Shown here one piece after another: positions 62,140 to 64,000 of a stretch of 64,000 nucleotides of DNA. The DNA comes from Rotaria sp. Silwood1 (Eukaryota; Rotifera; Eurotatoria; Philodinida; Philodinidae). A program made the position numbers and the translations under genes. The stretch spans positions 1,614,667-1,678,666 of the forward strand of contig CAJNOP010000032.1 of the NCBI GenBank assembly GCA_905250075.1. Direction: 5' to 3'. Position 1 is the first letter of the stretch. Every line of letters begins with the position of its first letter. Under the pieces are notes generated by a model, which worked only from the letters and a program-made list of their open reading frames with translations, did not search any database and was not told where the DNA came from.

Positions 62140-64000
62140 TTATGACATTATTTGTTTTTTCATATCATTCCATTCATCTTCAATACAAACAAAACTTCGT
62201 TGTAATAATTCCATTTGTTGCATGAGAGAGTTTTGCATGGCTAATGTTACAGCAAATTGTTGACGAAATACCGTTAAACGTTGTTCGAATTTTTGATGAG
62301 TTGATAACTAGAAGAAAAAATACAAAAGAAATGAATTACAATTATGTCAAATTTGAATCTAGACTAATTGAAAAAAATGACATTCAGATCTAAATGTCAA
62401 AGTCATAATAATCAGGAATATCCCGAGATCACAAGGATTGGAGAAGTTGCACATTTTTCAGTACTTTGTAAGCACAAAAAATTGAATGCTGGACGTTTGC
62501 TGGAGAAAAAATAGAAAACTTTTCAAGATTGAGAAATCTCTCATGATACTAGCAGGATTAATTGAAACCAGACCTACAGCAAAACATTAGATCAGAACTT
62601 AGAATCATACTAGCGTTGAAAGTTGAATTAACTATTATGCCTTATTTTCTATTCAACTAGAGTCAGAAGATGGATCTAATCTGAAAAATCTTATCATCCT
62701 ATAGAATTTCCTATAATTCCCTATTTTGAAGTAGGATTTATTATAAGATTTACTGCCAGATTATTTTATCCGGACAGAAGCAAATCTAACAAGAAAAGTC
62801 CTCCAACAGATAAATCGCTATTGAATTAAGACTATGTGTCTCATGCAGACCAAAGTGAAATATGAATATTCTGAAAATAGTTCGTATGCATAGTTTATTG
62901 TTGGGAAAATACTCTACTTATAGGATATTTTTTAAATGCATATCATAGTTAAGAAAAATTGATTTTCGAACTTCGACTTGAAACTATACATAGACATAGA
63001 TCTTAACAAGAGTTGCTTCTATCGTCAATATACACGAGCATTAAATTTACTGATTTATATGAGCAATGTAAAAGACATGCTATGTACATAGTTATATGTC
63101 AGGGTACGAACAACGAAATGACCTGAAACTTTCACAATAGACTACTCTTGTTAAAGGCTGTCGCTAAGCAAACTTTTAAGTTGATATTCGAATATCAGTT
63201 TCTCTGAGTCGCGATATTCTTTTACAAAAATGCACTAAAAGTGCAATATCTTCACAGTGATAAACTAAGGATAAAAACCTTTTTTTTTCAAGGTATTCAT
63301 AGTCATTTAGATCTACATAATACATATAGTTTCAACTCAAAAGCGATTACATCAGTTGAAGGACTTCTCTCGTATGATCTTTTTTTGTTCGGATTGTTAA
63401 CATATAAATACTACTGTTCAGTTAATAATGAATAGATTAAACAAAAAGAGATTAAGTAAGAGATATTGTTAAATAATGTTTTAATTTACTTGTTGTTGAT
63501 CTTTAATATTATTATTGCTAGCAGATGTTTTAATTGCCGAAAAATTACGTGTTGAAAAATTATCATTAATTGTTGAAAATTTAAATTTTTCTTGTTTACA
63601 TTGATTATTTGCATTATTAGTTAATAATGATTGAATACTGTTCATTGTCAAAAGATTATGATTTCCTGATGTTACTGTTGATGGTGATTGTTCATGTAAT
63701 GGTAATGTAAGATTTGAATGAACTAATGAATGATCATATGAAGAAAGTGAAGTTGATTTTTCAATTGAATTATTTGGTGTATTAGAATTTGATAATGATG
63801 ATGTTGCTAAATGATTTGATGATGGTGGTTGCATTGAACCTAAGAATTTTTTACGATATTTTTTAACAATATTTTGATATTTTCTATTAGCTGCTTGTTG
63901 AAGAAGATTTGCTTGTTGTATATGTGATTGTTGTTCATTTATTTGATTTGTATTTGATGATGAATGATCTGGACTAATAAGAAATGAATTTGTTGTAAGT
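62140..64000 (-). CDS. Unidentified Gln/Ser/Asn-rich protein with C-terminal coiled coil, 5' partial
   Basis: Two minus-strand exons are visible: 63490 to the window edge at 64000, and 62307-62140, separated by a 1182-nt GT..AG intron with phase 0 on both sides. The first is open to the edge and encodes a low-complexity region (HSSSNTNQINEQQSHIQQAN), a basic helix RKYQNIVKKYRKKFLGSM and a Ser/Asn/Thr-rich stretch ending KDQQQ. The final exon encodes HQKFEQRLTVFRQQFAVTLA, MQNSLMQQMELLQRS and EDEWNDMKKQIMS, a clear heptad-like coiled coil ending at TAA (62142-62140). This composition is common among transcription or adaptor proteins but I do not recognise the family; diagnostic domains presumably lie to the right of the window. 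Confidence 0.6.

Noticed and set aside
1..64000. CRISPR arrays, rRNA genes, convincing intact tRNA genes and telomeric repeats
   Set aside because: None seen: no regularly spaced identical repeats, no rRNA core motifs, and only degraded tRNA-like spots whose stems do not fold well.

Overview
The window is eukaryotic: AT-rich DNA with many short introns (about 50-80 nt, GT..AG, T-rich acceptors) mixed with some of 0.5-1.3 kb, no bacterial-style operons, and animal-type genes. The gene set (P2X receptor, centriolar and ciliary proteins, an Nup153-like nucleoporin, BUD31, guanylate kinase, a Ly6-like protein, an NHL-repeat protein), very AT-biased codons, and one bacterial-looking HAD hydrolase with a single intron fit a small invertebrate. 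A bdelloid rotifer is my best guess, but this is inference; no marker gene proves it.

Layout. 1124-3783 (+): 3' part of a P2X ATP-gated channel gene, including a 19-nt microexon. 5483-6207: inverted, broken copy of the 3' end of C2CD3. 7553-7989: unidentified pseudogene. 8521-9315 (+): two-exon HAD-family hydrolase, a lateral-transfer candidate. 12369-16718: a 4.35-kb repeat-rich block bounded by imperfect terminal inverted repeats, with CpG-rich arrays at both ends, a 12-bp minisatellite, a ~137-bp tandem repeat containing an assembly gap, and a 236-bp MITE-like element. 17673-29755 (+): a complete 26-exon C2CD3 homologue (2280 codons plus stop). 30410-31021 (+): a short coiled-coil gene resembling only the C-terminal end of CEP290. 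33198-33590 (-): Ly6/three-finger protein. 37529-38190: a second pseudogene copy of C2CD3 exons 24-26. 38844-44174 (+): Nup153-like FG nucleoporin with one RanBP2 zinc finger and a 100-N gap. 44424-44980 (+): BUD31. 45098-48024 (-): GLD2-type nucleotidyltransferase whose catalytic carboxylates look altered. 49787-51974 (+): guanylate kinase. 53155-53253 (-): possible tiny ORF. 53338-55427 (-): CFAP96 (C4orf47-like). 57079-58627 (+): secreted or anchored NHL-repeat protein with a 7-nt microexon. 62140-64000 (-): 3' part of an unidentified Gln/Ser/Asn-rich protein with a coiled-coil end.

Functional themes. C2CD3, the CEP290-like gene and CFAP96 all belong to the centriole/cilium. BUD31 (spliceosome), the nucleoporin and the GLD2-like protein act on RNA processing and export. 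No operon logic is implied, but the nucleoporin and BUD31 are packed very tightly (249 nt from stop to start). The two partial C2CD3 copies show that the 3' end of that gene has been duplicated locally at least twice. Exon coordinates are hand-derived from splice signals and reading frame; reading frames were checked to close across each whole gene model.
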